64,000 nt of DNA from Nocardia crassostreae (GCF_001613405.1 NZ_BDCH01000029.1:186001-250000), one strand, 5' to 3'; positions 52,869-61,545 are shown, counted from the stretch's first letter. Notes: generated by a model from the letters alone, not told the origin. Numbers and translations: made by a program.

Positions 52869-52902
52869 CCCTCGAACAGCCCCGGCTGTCGAGGGCTTTT
52901 TT
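52869..52902 (+). terminator. ilv attenuator (Rho-independent terminator)
   Basis: CCCTCGAACAGCC pairs with GGCTGTCGAGGG (one bulged A) around a 2-nt loop and is followed by C and six T. It is the only classical U-tract terminator clearly seen in the window, and it stands between the leader peptide and the ilvB GTG at 52955. Confidence 0.8.
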
Positions 52903-52954
52903 GTGTTCAGGCAAGTCCCATGGACTCGAACGACAAGCAGTAAGGAACCAGACG

Positions 52955-54910
52955 GTGAGCGCACCTACCGCCCGACCCGGGCCCTCGGCCCGCAGGCCCG
53001 CGCCCTCAGCTGCCCAGCCGAGCGCGGCCCCGGCCAGCACTCCGAATCGTCGCCAGGTCCCGCCCGAGCGGGTCACCGGCGCGCAATCGGTCGTCCGCAC
53101 CCTCGAGGAGCTCGAGGTGGACACGGTATTCGGTATTCCGGGCGGTGCGATTCTCCCCGTCTACGATCGGCTGTTCGACTCGACCAAGGTCCGCCACGTG
53201 CTGGTCCGGCGCGAGCAGGGCGCGGGCCACGCGGCCACCGGCTACGCCCAGGCAACCGGCAAGGTCGGTGTCTGCATGGCGACCTCCGGTCCCGGCGCGA
53301 CCAACCTGGTCACCCCGATCGCGGACGCCCAGATGGATTCGGTGCCTCTGGTGGCCATCACCGGCCAGGTCGGGCGCAGCCTGATCGGCACCGACGCCTT
53401 CCAGGAAGCCGATATCTCCGGCATCACCATGCCGATCACCAAGCACAACTTCCTGGTCACCGATCCGCTGGACATCCCGCGGATGATCGCCGAGGCCTTC
53501 CACCTGGCGGCCACCGGCCGTCCGGGCGCGGTGCTCGTCGACATCCCCAAGGACGTCCTGCAGGCGCAGACCACCTTCAGCTGGCCGCCGGAGATGCGGC
53601 TGCCCGGCTACCGTCCGGTCACCAAGCCGCACGGCAAGCAGGTGCGCGAGGCCGCGCGGATGATCATGGAAGCCAAGTCGCCGGTGCTGTACGTGGGCGG
53701 CGGCGTCATCAAGGCCGACGCCTCCAAGGAACTCCTGGAACTGGCCGAGCTGACCGGCATTCCGGTGGTCACCACCCTCATGGCGCGCGGCGCGTTCCCC
53801 GACTCGCACACCCTCAATATGGGTATGCCGGGCATGCACGGCACCGTGGGCGCGGTCGCCGCCCTGCAGCGTTCGGATCTCCTGATCACCCTGGGCGCGC
53901 GCTTCGACGACCGCGTCACCGGGCAGCTGGACTCCTTCGCACCCGGCGCCAAGGTCATCCACGCCGATATCGACCCGGCCGAGATCGGCAAGAACCGGCA
54001 CGCCGACGTCTCGATCGTGGGCGACTGCCGCGAGGTCATCCAGGAACTCATCGACACTTTGAAGGCGGATCCGGCCGCGGGCGAGGCCCCGCTGCTGGAC
54101 CTGACCGAGTGGTGGACCTACCTGGGCAGCGTGCGCGAGTCGTACCCGCTGGGCTGGACCCCGCCCAAGGACGGGTCGCTGTCGCCGGAATTCGTCATCG
54201 AGAAGCTGGGTCAGCTCGCCGGTCCGGACGCCATCTACTGTGCGGGCGTCGGCCAGCACCAGATGTGGGCCGCGCAGTTCATCAAGTACGAAAAGCCGCG
54301 CACCTGGCTGAATTCCGGTGGTCTGGGCACCATGGGCTACGCCGTTCCGGCCGCCATGGGCGCCAAGATGGGTGCACCGGACAAGGAGGTCTGGGCGGTC
54401 GACGGTGACGGCTGCTTCCAGATGACCAATCAGGAACTGGCCACCTGCGCCGTCGAGGGCGTGCCGATCAAGGTCGCGCTTATCAACAACGGCAATCTGG
54501 GCATGGTGCGGCAGTGGCAGACCCTCTTCTACGAGGAGCGCTACTCCAATACCGATCTGGGCACCCACACCCTGCGCATTCCCGATTTCGTGAAGCTCGC
54601 GGAAGCCTTGGGCTGCCACGGCATTCGCGTGGAGAAGGAAGAGGATGTGGAGACCGCCATCCGCGAGGCGCAGGCCATCAACGACCGACCGGTAGTGATC
54701 GACTTCATTGTCGGCAAGGACGCGCAGGTCTGGCCGATGGTCGCCGCGGGCACCTCCAATGACGAGATCATGGCCGCGCGCGGTATCCGCCCGCTGTTCG
54801 ACGACGACGAATCGGCCTCCGAGCCCGCCGTCATCCACGAGGCCATGTCCCACGAGAAGGCCACCCTGGCCGCTCACGAGCGCGCCGCCAAGAAGGGGAC
54901 CGAACAATGA
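52955..54910 (+). CDS. ilvB: Acetolactate synthase large subunit
   Basis: 651 residues from a GTG behind AAGGAAC. ThDP/FAD enzyme making acetolactate or acetohydroxybutyrate. An Ala/Pro-rich N-terminal extension of about 40 residues precedes TGAQSVVRTLEELEVDTVFG. Catalytic Glu lies in RREQGAGHAATGYA (about 87). FAD-domain TLMARGAFPDSH and GMHGTVGA. ThDP motif runs from VDGDGCFQMTNQELATC to NNGNLGMVRQWQ. It is Rv3003c-like, expressed behind the attenuator, and overlaps ilvN by 4 bases. Confidence 0.97.
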   Translation: MSAPTARPGPSARRPAPSAAQPSAAPASTPNRRQVPPERVTGAQSVVRTLEELEVDTVFGIPGGAILPVYDRLFDSTKVRHVLVRREQGAGHAATGYAQATGKVGVCMATSGPGATNLVTPIADAQMDSVPLVAITGQVGRSLIGTDAFQEADISGITMPITKHNFLVTDPLDIPRMIAEAFHLAATGRPGAVLVDIPKDVLQAQTTFSWPPEMRLPGYRPVTKPHGKQVREAARMIMEAKSPVLYVGGGVIKADASKELLELAELTGIPVVTTLMARGAFPDSHTLNMGMPGMHGTVGAVAALQRSDLLITLGARFDDRVTGQLDSFAPGAKVIHADIDPAEIGKNRHADVSIVGDCREVIQELIDTLKADPAAGEAPLLDLTEWWTYLGSVRESYPLGWTPPKDGSLSPEFVIEKLGQLAGPDAIYCAGVGQHQMWAAQFIKYEKPRTWLNSGGLGTMGYAVPAAMGAKMGAPDKEVWAVDGDGCFQMTNQELATCAVEGVPIKVALINNGNLGMVRQWQTLFYEERYSNTDLGTHTLRIPDFVKLAEALGCHGIRVEKEEDVETAIREAQAINDRPVVIDFIVGKDAQVWPMVAAGTSNDEIMAARGIRPLFDDDESASEPAVIHEAMSHEKATLAAHERAAKKGTEQ

Positions 54911-55410
54911 GCACCACCCATACCCTCTCCGTGCTGGTGGAGGACAAGCCGGGCGTGCTGGCGCGCGTGGCATCGCTGTTCTCCCGCCGCGGGTTCAATA
55001 TCGAATCGCTCGCGGTCGGCGGCACCGAGATCCCCGAGATCTCGCGCATGACCATTGTCGTGACGGTGGAGGATCTGCCGCTCGAGCAGGTCACCAAGCA
55101 GCTCAACAAGCTGGTCAATGTCATCAAGATCGTGGAGCAGGACGCCGACTCCTCGGTGGCCCGCGAACTCATCCTGGTGAAGGTGCGCGCCGACGCGAGC
55201 GTCCGCACCCAGGTCATCGAGGCCGTGAACCTGTTCCGCGCCAAGGTGATCGACGTCTCGCCGGACGCGCTCACCGTCGAGGCCACCGGCACCCGCTCCA
55301 AGCTCGACGCACTGCTGCGCATGCTCGAGCCGTACGGCATCCGCGAGATCGTCCAGTCGGGCGTTGTCGCAGTCGGCCGCGGACCCAAGTCCATTACCGC
55401 GACCCGCTAG
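54907..55410 (+). CDS. ilvN: Acetolactate synthase regulatory small subunit
   Basis: 167 residues. N-terminal ACT domain (THTLSVLVEDKPGVLARVASL, SRRGFNIESLAVG) binds valine for feedback inhibition; the C-terminal half (VIDVSPDALTVEATG, LLRMLEPYGIREIVQSG) activates the large subunit. It starts in an ATGA overlap with ilvB. A stem-loop spans its stop codon. Confidence 0.97.
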   Translation: MSTTHTLSVLVEDKPGVLARVASLFSRRGFNIESLAVGGTEIPEISRMTIVVTVEDLPLEQVTKQLNKLVNVIKIVEQDADSSVARELILVKVRADASVRTQVIEAVNLFRAKVIDVSPDALTVEATGTRSKLDALLRMLEPYGIREIVQSGVVAVGRGPKSITATR

Positions 55411-55423
55411 TAACCGGGTCGCG
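55398..55423 (+). other. Stem-loop across the ilvN stop codon
   Basis: CGCGACCCG (55398-55406) pairs with CGGGTCGCG (55415-55423); the TAG stop is in the loop. No U-tract. It lies in the 91-bp ilvN-ilvC gap, where an RNA-processing or partial-termination site would let ilvC level differ from ilvBN. Confidence 0.45.
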
Positions 55424-55501
55424 CTGCGGCCCGACGCCCGAACACCCGGCATGCTGTAGCCGGGACTACAACGTCATCAGTAATCAGAAGGGAAATCCAA
55501 A

Positions 55502-56515
55502 GTGGCAGTCGAGATGTTCTACGACGACGACGCTGACCTGTCGATCATCCAGGGCCGCAAGGTCGCGGTCATCGGCTACGGCAGCCAGGGCCACGCCCAC
55601 TCGCTGAGCCTGCGCGACTCCGGCGTCGACGTCCGCGTCGGCCTGGCCGAGGGCTCCAAGTCCCGCCCGAAGGCCGAAGAGGCCGGTCTGACCGTCGGCA
55701 CCCCCGCCAAGGTCTCGGCCTGGGCCGACGTGATCATGGTGCTGGCGCCCGATACCGCGCAGGCGTCCATCTTCACCAATGACATCGAGCCCAACCTCAA
55801 GGACGGCGACGCGCTGTTCTTCGGCCACGGCCTGAACATCCACTTCGGCCTGGTCAAGGCTCCGGCCAATGTCACCGTCGCCATGGTCGCCCCCAAGGGC
55901 CCCGGCCACCTGGTGCGCCGCCAGTTCGTCGACGGCAAGGGCGTTCCGGCCCTGATCGCCGTCGACCAGGACCCGAAGGGCGAGGGCCAGGCGCTGGCGC
56001 TGTCCTACGCCAAGGGCATCGGCGGCACCCGCGCGGGCGTCATCAAGACCACCTTCAAGGAAGAGACCGAGACCGACCTCTTCGGTGAGCAGGCCGTGCT
56101 GTGCGGCGGCACCGAGGAACTGGTCAAGACCGGTTTCGAGGTCATGGTCGAGGCCGGTTACGCGCCGGAGATGGCCTACTTCGAGGTGCTGCACGAGCTC
56201 AAGCTGATCGTCGACCTCATGTACGAGGGCGGCATCGCCCGCATGAACTACTCGGTCTCCGACACCGCCGAGTTCGGTGGCTACCTGTCGGGTCCGCGCG
56301 TCATCGACGCGGGCACCAAGGAGCGCATGAAGGCCATCCTGGCCGATATCCAGGACGGCACCTTCGTCAAGCGCCTGGTCGCCAATGTCGAGGGTGGCAA
56401 CAAGGAGCTCGAGGGTCTGCGCAAGGCCAATGCCGAGCACCCGATCGAGGTCACCGGCGCCAAGCTGCGCGGTCTGATGAGCTGGGTGGACCGCCCGATC
56501 ACCGAGACTGCATAA
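55502..56515 (+). CDS. ilvC: Ketol-acid reductoisomerase
   Basis: 337 residues, class I length. NADPH-binding GYGSQGHAHSLSLRDSGVDV (about 21-40), with the conserved MVAPKGPGHLVRRQF and the Mg-binding Asp/Glu set in EETETDLFGEQAVLCGG and YFEVLHELKLIVDLMYEGG. GTG start; the Shine-Dalgarno is GAAGGGAAA. It converts acetolactate to dihydroxyisovalerate and feeds ilvD. Confidence 0.97.
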   Translation: MAVEMFYDDDADLSIIQGRKVAVIGYGSQGHAHSLSLRDSGVDVRVGLAEGSKSRPKAEEAGLTVGTPAKVSAWADVIMVLAPDTAQASIFTNDIEPNLKDGDALFFGHGLNIHFGLVKAPANVTVAMVAPKGPGHLVRRQFVDGKGVPALIAVDQDPKGEGQALALSYAKGIGGTRAGVIKTTFKEETETDLFGEQAVLCGGTEELVKTGFEVMVEAGYAPEMAYFEVLHELKLIVDLMYEGGIARMNYSVSDTAEFGGYLSGPRVIDAGTKERMKAILADIQDGTFVKRLVANVEGGNKELEGLRKANAEHPIEVTGAKLRGLMSWVDRPITETA

Positions 56516-56540
56516 GTCTCGCGCGCGGTTCGACGCGCGG

Positions 56541-56577
56541 AAACGGCCCGGCACTTTTCGGGGGTGCCGGGTCGTTT
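56541..56577. terminator. Terminator after ilvC
   Basis: AAACGGCCCGGCAC pairs with GTGCCGGGTCGTTT (one G-U pair) around a 9-nt loop, 25 bp after the ilvC stop and 20 bp before the convergent membrane gene's end. The A-rich start and T-rich end allow bidirectional function. Confidence 0.7.
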
Positions 56578-56596
56578 CGTGTTCCGGGGCAGGGGG

Positions 56597-57235
56597 TTAC
56601 GCGTTGACGGTGGTGCGGCGGCTCATGGTGATGCCGATGGCGAGCAGTCACAGCATGACGATGCCGCCGAGGGTGGCGGCGGTGCCCCAGCCATTGGCCG
56701 CGTAGAAGTTGGCCGGGGTGTTCCCGAAGAACAGGGACAGGACGAAGAGCAGGTTGATCACCGCCAGGACGAAGGCGGAGCGGCCGGTCCACTCGGGGAG
56801 CAGGCGGGTCTTCAGGACCGCGATTCCGAAGGCGTAGAAGAACAATGCCTCGAGTAGGTGCGAGATGCTGCCGTAGAGGATGTAGGTGAGGGAGACGCTG
56901 ATGGTGGGATCGATGTCCTCGGGGGACTGGATCGCCGCCCCGACCTCCGCGCCCATGCCGATGAAAGCGACTGTGAGCCACATGGATCCGGCCGTCGTGG
57001 CCAGTGTCGCGGCCCAGTCGTAGTTCGCGTCGAGGCGTTTGAGCAGGGTGCCGAATCCGGTCATGAAGACGACCAGCGCCGTCAGGCCGAGGAGGCCGAA
57101 CAGGCTGCGGGTCAAGATGTTCCAGTCCGGCGGGGGGCCGCCGTAGACGAAGTAGAGCGGCAGTTCGATGAGGGTGAAGATCGCGCCGGTGACGGCCGCG
57201 AGACCGGTCGCACGCTGGAGGGTGGGAGTGTCCAT
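56597..57235 (-). pseudogene. Multi-pass membrane protein with in-frame TGA near the end
   Basis: From MDTPTLQRATGLAAV behind AAAGGCG. Six hydrophobic helices (for example GLLGLTALVVFMTGFG, SAFVLAVINLLFVLSLFFG, and a last one GTAATLGGIVML), DUF4386-like. A TGA at 56648-56650 splits the last helix; the same frame continues as LLAIGITMSRRTTVNA to a TAA at 56597-56599. TGG to TGA is the simplest explanation (VML-W-LLAIG). Only the final 17 codons, including the helix end and positive cap, are lost, so partial function is possible. Confidence 0.65.
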
Positions 57236-57251
57236 GGCTGCGCCTTTCAAA

Positions 57252-57268
57252 AGTATATCTCTTATACT
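57252..57268. promoter_or_regulatory. Symmetrical divergent promoter/operator AGTATA-N5-TATACT
   Basis: Perfect 6-bp inverted repeat in an AT-rich island between the divergent membrane gene (start 57235) and TetR gene (start 57320). Each arm reads TATACT on one strand, so the operator half-sites double as -10 elements for both genes. A dimer bound here would block both directions. Confidence 0.6.
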
Positions 57269-57319
57269 ATAAGGCATATGCTAACCTGAACCGGTCCCGA
57301 TGCCCAGGAGGTATTCACG

Positions 57320-58060
57320 GTGGAGCGCAAGGCTCCGGAGGATTTGGCGCGGCTGTGGCGGCTGCCGACCGGTTCGAGACTCGGCCGTCGCGCCGAACTC
57401 GACGTGGATCGCATTGTCGGGACCGCCGTGGATCTCGCCGACCGCCACGGAACCGCGGGCGCGACGCTGCCCAAGATCGCCGCGGCGCTCGGGGTCACGC
57501 CCATGTCGCTGTACCGGCACATCGGATCCAAGGACGAACTCGTCGACCTCATGGGCGACGCCGCCTTCGGTCCGGCCCCGGAACCCGGCCCGGATCTCGA
57601 ATGGCGTGCCGCACTGCGTGCCTGGGCCCTGTCGCAGAGTGAGGTCTTCCGCCGTCATCCCTGGCTGGCGCAGCTCCCGGTGAGCGGCCCGCCGCGCGGC
57701 CCGAACGCCATCGGCTGGATGGACGCGGGCCTACGCGCCCTGCGCGCCACGGAGCTGGATTGGCCCGCGAAGATCGGTGTCATCACCGTGGTCGGCGGCT
57801 ATGTCCGCCAGGCCTTCGTCCTGGGCAGCCAGCTCGCGGAGAGCCGCCGCGCCGCCGCGGTGAACGAGGCGCAGGCGCTGCGCGATTACAGCGCCGAGGT
57901 GGTGCAACTGGTCGATCCGGCCCGATTCCCCGATGCCGCCGCGCTTTTCGCCTCCGGCATCTTCGAGGCCATGCCCGCGTCCGCCGACACCGGCGACGAC
58001 GACTTCACCTTCGGCCTCGAATTGGTGCTCGACGGCGTCGCGGCCGCGATCATGGGCTAG
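57320..58060 (+). CDS. TetR-family transcriptional regulator
   Basis: 246 residues, GTG start behind AGGAGG. HTH: VDRIVGTAVDLADRHGTAGA, TLPKIAAALGVTPMSLYRHI (about 30-75). The C-terminal ligand-binding domain is longer than the average TetR and contains DWPAKIGVITVVGGYVRQAF. It is divergent from the damaged membrane protein gene and probably binds the AGTATA dyad between them. Confidence 0.9.
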   Translation: MERKAPEDLARLWRLPTGSRLGRRAELDVDRIVGTAVDLADRHGTAGATLPKIAAALGVTPMSLYRHIGSKDELVDLMGDAAFGPAPEPGPDLEWRAALRAWALSQSEVFRRHPWLAQLPVSGPPRGPNAIGWMDAGLRALRATELDWPAKIGVITVVGGYVRQAFVLGSQLAESRRAAAVNEAQALRDYSAEVVQLVDPARFPDAAALFASGIFEAMPASADTGDDDFTFGLELVLDGVAAAIMG

Positions 58061-58069
58061 GGCATCGGA

Positions 58070-58342
58070 TCAGCGATTGGGATTGTTGTCGTACTCGTGG
58101 TCGTCGCGGTCTCTATCGGGGCAGACCCACACCCAATCGTGTTCCCATTGCCTGTCGTGATGGTCGTAGCGCATATCCCACTCGTACCGGCACTTGGGTT
58201 TTTCGCTGTCGTGTACTACCTGGCTGACCGAGGGCGCCGCTGTGGCGGGAGCCGCCAGGGCCGCCACCGGAACGATGGTGATCGCGCCCGCCACGACCGC
58301 GCGTGCCAGCATCCGACGTGATCCGCTGAATGTCGACTGCAT
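58070..58342 (-). CDS. Small secreted Asp/His/Trp-rich protein
   Basis: 90 residues from MQSTFSGSRRMLARAVVAG. Signal peptide ends near APATAAP. The mature 55 residues are dominated by charged and aromatic residues (CRYEWDMRYDHHDRQWEHDW, then VWVCPDRDRDD) with two Cys that could pair. Metal or surface binding is possible. Unknown function. A GTG at 58540 in the same frame would place the signal peptide internally and is rejected. Confidence 0.6.
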   Translation of the reverse strand: MQSTFSGSRRMLARAVVAGAITIVPVAALAAPATAAPSVSQVVHDSEKPKCRYEWDMRYDHHDRQWEHDWVWVCPDRDRDDHEYDNNPNR

Positions 58343-58434
58343 ACTCCGACTCTCCTCCCTCTTCCACTCCGAACGCCATGGTGCTGCCACGATTTCGGGA
58401 AGATTCAGGGTTTCGTAGTCCTCAGGGATGACGG

Positions 58435-59860
58435 CTACACAGGACAGAACGTATTCGCCACCGGCACGGTTCGATCGATGAGATAACGATCGGCAATGGC
58501 CGTCGTGCAGCCATTGCGATTGTAGATCCCATGCCCCCACCCCTCATACGTAACCAGTGTTGTACCAGGCGTATTCGCCGCAACGCCGACCGCCCACTCG
58601 TGCGGCGTCGCCGGATCGTGGCGCGAATTCAGAATGAGAACCGGGGGAGCGCCCGCCACCCGCGGTAGGTGCTGCGGATTGGCGGCCCGCACCGGCCATC
58701 CGGAGCAGATACTGCCCGCACCCCACGCGAAATGCGTGCCGATCGTGGGCGCATTCCGATTCTGCTCACCCCACAACCGCACCCACTCCGCCTGATCCCC
58801 GATCTCGAATTCCCAATCGGAACAGAAGATGATCTCCGGCATCTCGACGGGCGTCCCGCTGCGCTGCGGTCGCACCGCCGGTCCCGGCGCCGCTGCCGGT
58901 TGCTCCGCGAGTATCTTCAGTTCGCCTGCCAGAGTTGACCATTCGGGCTTGTACAGCCGCTGTGTCGTCGCCGCACTCAACTCCAGCGGCCCCAACGCCT
59001 TGTCCCCGCTCCGCAACTCCCCACGCTCGGCTCGCTCGTACAAGCTCCGATACACCGCGGGAATGTCCTTGCCGTGCAAGGCGCATCCGGCGTCGCGTCC
59101 ACACCAGGCCGCGAACTCCGCGAAGTTGTCCTCGGCGGCTCGCGCCTCGGACGCCAGGAATTCGTCCCCCGCGAGACTGTGATCATCCACGCTGTCGAGA
59201 ATCATCCCCCGCACCCGCTCCGGAAACAGCTCGAGATACGACTGCTCCGGCATGGTCCCATACGACCGCCCGTACAAGCTGATCTCGTTGTCCCCGAGCG
59301 CAATCCGCAGCGCTTCCACATCCCGCGCCACACTCTCCGCATCGAGATGATCCATGAGCGCCCCCGTGTACTCCCGGCAACTGTCCGCGAGCTCGCGAGC
59401 GTACCGCCACACCTCCGCCAGATTCCCCCCCGGCCTCCGGCACCATATTCGGCCGATTGCGGGCCAGCCCGCCATCACACCGCACCGGATTGCTCCGCCC
59501 GACGCCCCGCGGATCCACACTCACGATGTCGAACCGCTTCCCCAACTCCGCGGAGAACTTTCCCCCACGCAGAATTTCGTCCACCCCCGAGGTCCCCGGC
59601 CCACCCGGCATGGACACCAACGTCCCGATCCGAGCCCCCGGCTCATCGGCCCGATCCCGAATCACCGCAATCTCGATCGTCGCGCCCGACGGTTCCGCCC
59701 AATCGATCGGAACCGTCAACATCGCACACTCTTACTCGGCCTTCTCCGCGCACGATTCCCACCCCAACGACCCGTCAGGTGTCGCCGAGGCGAAGCCTCC
59801 GGCAACCATCCAGGCCACCGAGCTCACTGCAAGACATACGGATAAGAGGCGGAATCGCAT
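58435..59860 (-). pseudogene. Secreted S33 tripeptidyl-aminopeptidase-like hydrolase, two lesions
   Basis: From MRFRLLSVCLAVSSVAW (signal peptide) the frame reads WESCAEKAE, then TAA (59732-59734), then ECAMLTVPIDWAEPSGATIE with no other break. Oxyanion region is SMPGGPGTSGVDEI. A 7-G run (59425-59431) then adds one base; the next frame continues NLAEVWRYARELADSCREY, GRSYGTMPEQSYLELFP (nucleophile), NSRHDPATPHEWAV (Asp) and EGWGHGIYN (His). All catalytic residues survive, so decay is recent. The stop probably replaced Tyr (EYECA). Confidence 0.8.
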
Positions 59861-59937
59861 ACCCGTGATCCTCCGAGCGCATCCCGCGCGTCCACATCAC
59901 CATCCCGAGCGATTCCTGCCTCACCCTCCGGTACGGG

Positions 59938-60708
59938 TCAGTAATGCGTCCCGCCATCGATCCGAATCTCGGTCCCCGTAATGAACGCCCCATCATCGGA
60001 AGCCAGCATAGCCACCACACCCGCAACCGTCTCCGGCCCCGCGAACCCCTGCCCGATCCCCGGAATCAGCTTCGTGAACAGCGTGTAATCCGCATCCGCG
60101 GGCAGCCCCGGCCCCCGCCCATCGGTCATATCACTGGAAATCGACCCCGGCGCCACCGCAACCACACGCAATCCCCGCTTGCTGTACTCCGCAGCCAGCG
60201 CATGCGTCATGGACATGATCCCGCCCTTGGAAGCGGCGTAAGCAGCCATGTAGGGATGTGCGAAAAAGGTAGACGTAGAAGCAAAGTTCACAATCACCCC
60301 CTTCTCCGACTCCAACAAGCTCGGCAGCGCCTCCCGAATCATCAAGAACGTCCCCGTGAGGTTGGTCGTGATAATCCGATTGAAGTCCGCCAACGCCATC
60401 TCATGCGTATGAGCAGACCGCAAAATCCCCGCCGCATTAACCAGCACATCCACCCCGCCCAGCGAAGCAACGGCCTCCCGAACACCACCCCGTACCGAGT
60501 CCTCACCGGAAATATCGATGACCACAGTGCTCAACCGATCGGCAACCCCCTACTCAGCAGCCTGTTTCACAGTCTCTGCTAGCCCCTCCGCACTGATATC
60601 GGCAGCCACAACCCGCCCACCCTCGGCCAGAATCCGAAACACAATAGCCCGCCCAATACCCGACCCAGCCCCCGTAATCAGCACCCGCCGCTCGGCAAAA
60701 CGCTCCAT
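59938..60708 (-). pseudogene. Short-chain dehydrogenase with in-frame TAG
   Basis: From MERFAERRVLITGAGSGIG (cofactor motif TGAGSGIG, residues 11-18). A TAG at codon 53 (60550-60552) interrupts KQAAE-GVADRL. The frame then continues intact: DVLVNAAGIL, FASTSTFF, catalytic YAASKGGIM and the C-terminal ITGTEIRIDGGTHY. One substitution restores a 256-residue classical SDR. A downstream start at 60534 would give a 198-residue protein lacking the cofactor motif, so it would be inactive. Divergent from a TetR gene. Confidence 0.78.
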
Positions 60709-60742
60709 CGCGAACTCTCCTCGAATCGATCCGAACTCTCAC

Positions 60743-60786
60743 CTGGCACGCTACGCCGATATGGCACGTCATGACACAATGGCATC
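60743..60786. promoter_or_regulatory. Candidate TetR operator between SDR and TetR genes
   Basis: The 125-bp divergent region holds three TGGCA copies (60744, 60762, 60779) and a central palindrome GTCATGAC (60768-60775). Repeats flanking a palindrome suggest a TetR site controlling both genes; the exact site cannot be fixed by eye. Confidence 0.35.
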
Positions 60787-60833
60787 CCGCCAACTAGGAT
60801 TACCGAGGTCACCCCCAGGAGAGAGGCGCAGAA

Positions 60834-61466
60834 GTGCCCCCACCAACCCCCGACCGTTCCCCCCGCCACACCCTGGCCGAACGCCGAAAAGCCGAAACCC
60901 GCCTGGACATAGCCCGCACCGCCGCCCGCCTCTTCGCCACCCACGGCACCGCCGCCGTAACCGCCGACCAAATAGCCGCCGAATCCGGCATAGCCCTCCG
61001 CACCTTCTACCGCTACGCCGGCACCAAGGAAGAAGCAGTCGAACCCATGCTCGCCGCCGGTGCCCGCCGCTGGCTAGCCGAAGTAGCCGTCGGTACCCAC
61101 CGCCTCCCGACCTTCCCTGAACTGGAAGCAGCCGCCGTCCGCTCCCTGACACTCGACCCCGACAACGACGACCTCGAAATCACGCGCGGTCTCCTGCGCG
61201 CTATGGGGGACGATCCGGCTCTACGCGCAATGTGGCAGCGCATCAACCTCGAGGGCGAACGCGAGTTGCTGCGAATCTTTACTGATTTGGCTGGTCTGCA
61301 AGCTGATTCGCTGAAGTTGCGGCTGACTGCGGCTGCCGCCGCCGGAGCTATCCGTGTTGCTTTGGAGCAGTGGGCGGCCAGCGAAGGCCCGATGGCAGGC
61401 GAAGGATCGCCGGCAGATCTGGTTGTGCGCTGCCTCCGCGGGTTCCGGTTCGGTATAGGTCGATGA
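60834..61466 (+). CDS. TetR-family transcriptional regulator
   Basis: 210 residues from a GTG behind GGAGAGAGG. HTH: LAERRKAETRLDIARTAARL, FATHGTAAVTADQIAAESGI, ALRTFYRYAGTKEEAV (about 13-65). The C-terminal domain resembles the AcrR-type helical ligand pocket with GLLRAMGDDPALRAMWQRI. Probably regulates the divergent, now interrupted SDR gene. Confidence 0.9.
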   Translation: MPPPTPDRSPRHTLAERRKAETRLDIARTAARLFATHGTAAVTADQIAAESGIALRTFYRYAGTKEEAVEPMLAAGARRWLAEVAVGTHRLPTFPELEAAAVRSLTLDPDNDDLEITRGLLRAMGDDPALRAMWQRINLEGERELLRIFTDLAGLQADSLKLRLTAAAAAGAIRVALEQWAASEGPMAGEGSPADLVVRCLRGFRFGIGR

Positions 61467-61533
61467 AGTGTGCTCCGTCAGGGAGCAGGAGGCGAGGGTT
61501 GTTTGTTGCGAAAGAAAAAGCGACAGTTCGGTT

Positions 61534-61539
61534 TACAAT
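61534..61539 (+). promoter_or_regulatory. -10 element of a leaderless endonuclease promoter
   Basis: TACAAT followed by six bases and GTG 61546. The short AT-rich stretch (GAAAGAAAAAGC) lies just upstream. The spacing matches actinobacterial leaderless genes and decides the start of the endonuclease. Confidence 0.5.
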
Positions 61540-61545
61540 TCCTTC

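Noticed and set aside
58343..58540. N-terminal extension of the small secreted protein from a GTG at 58540
   Set aside because: It would place the signal peptide in the middle of the protein.
61468..61545. Earlier ATG for the endonuclease
   Set aside because: The added residues are not domain-like, and a -10 box lies inside this stretch, so transcription starts after it.
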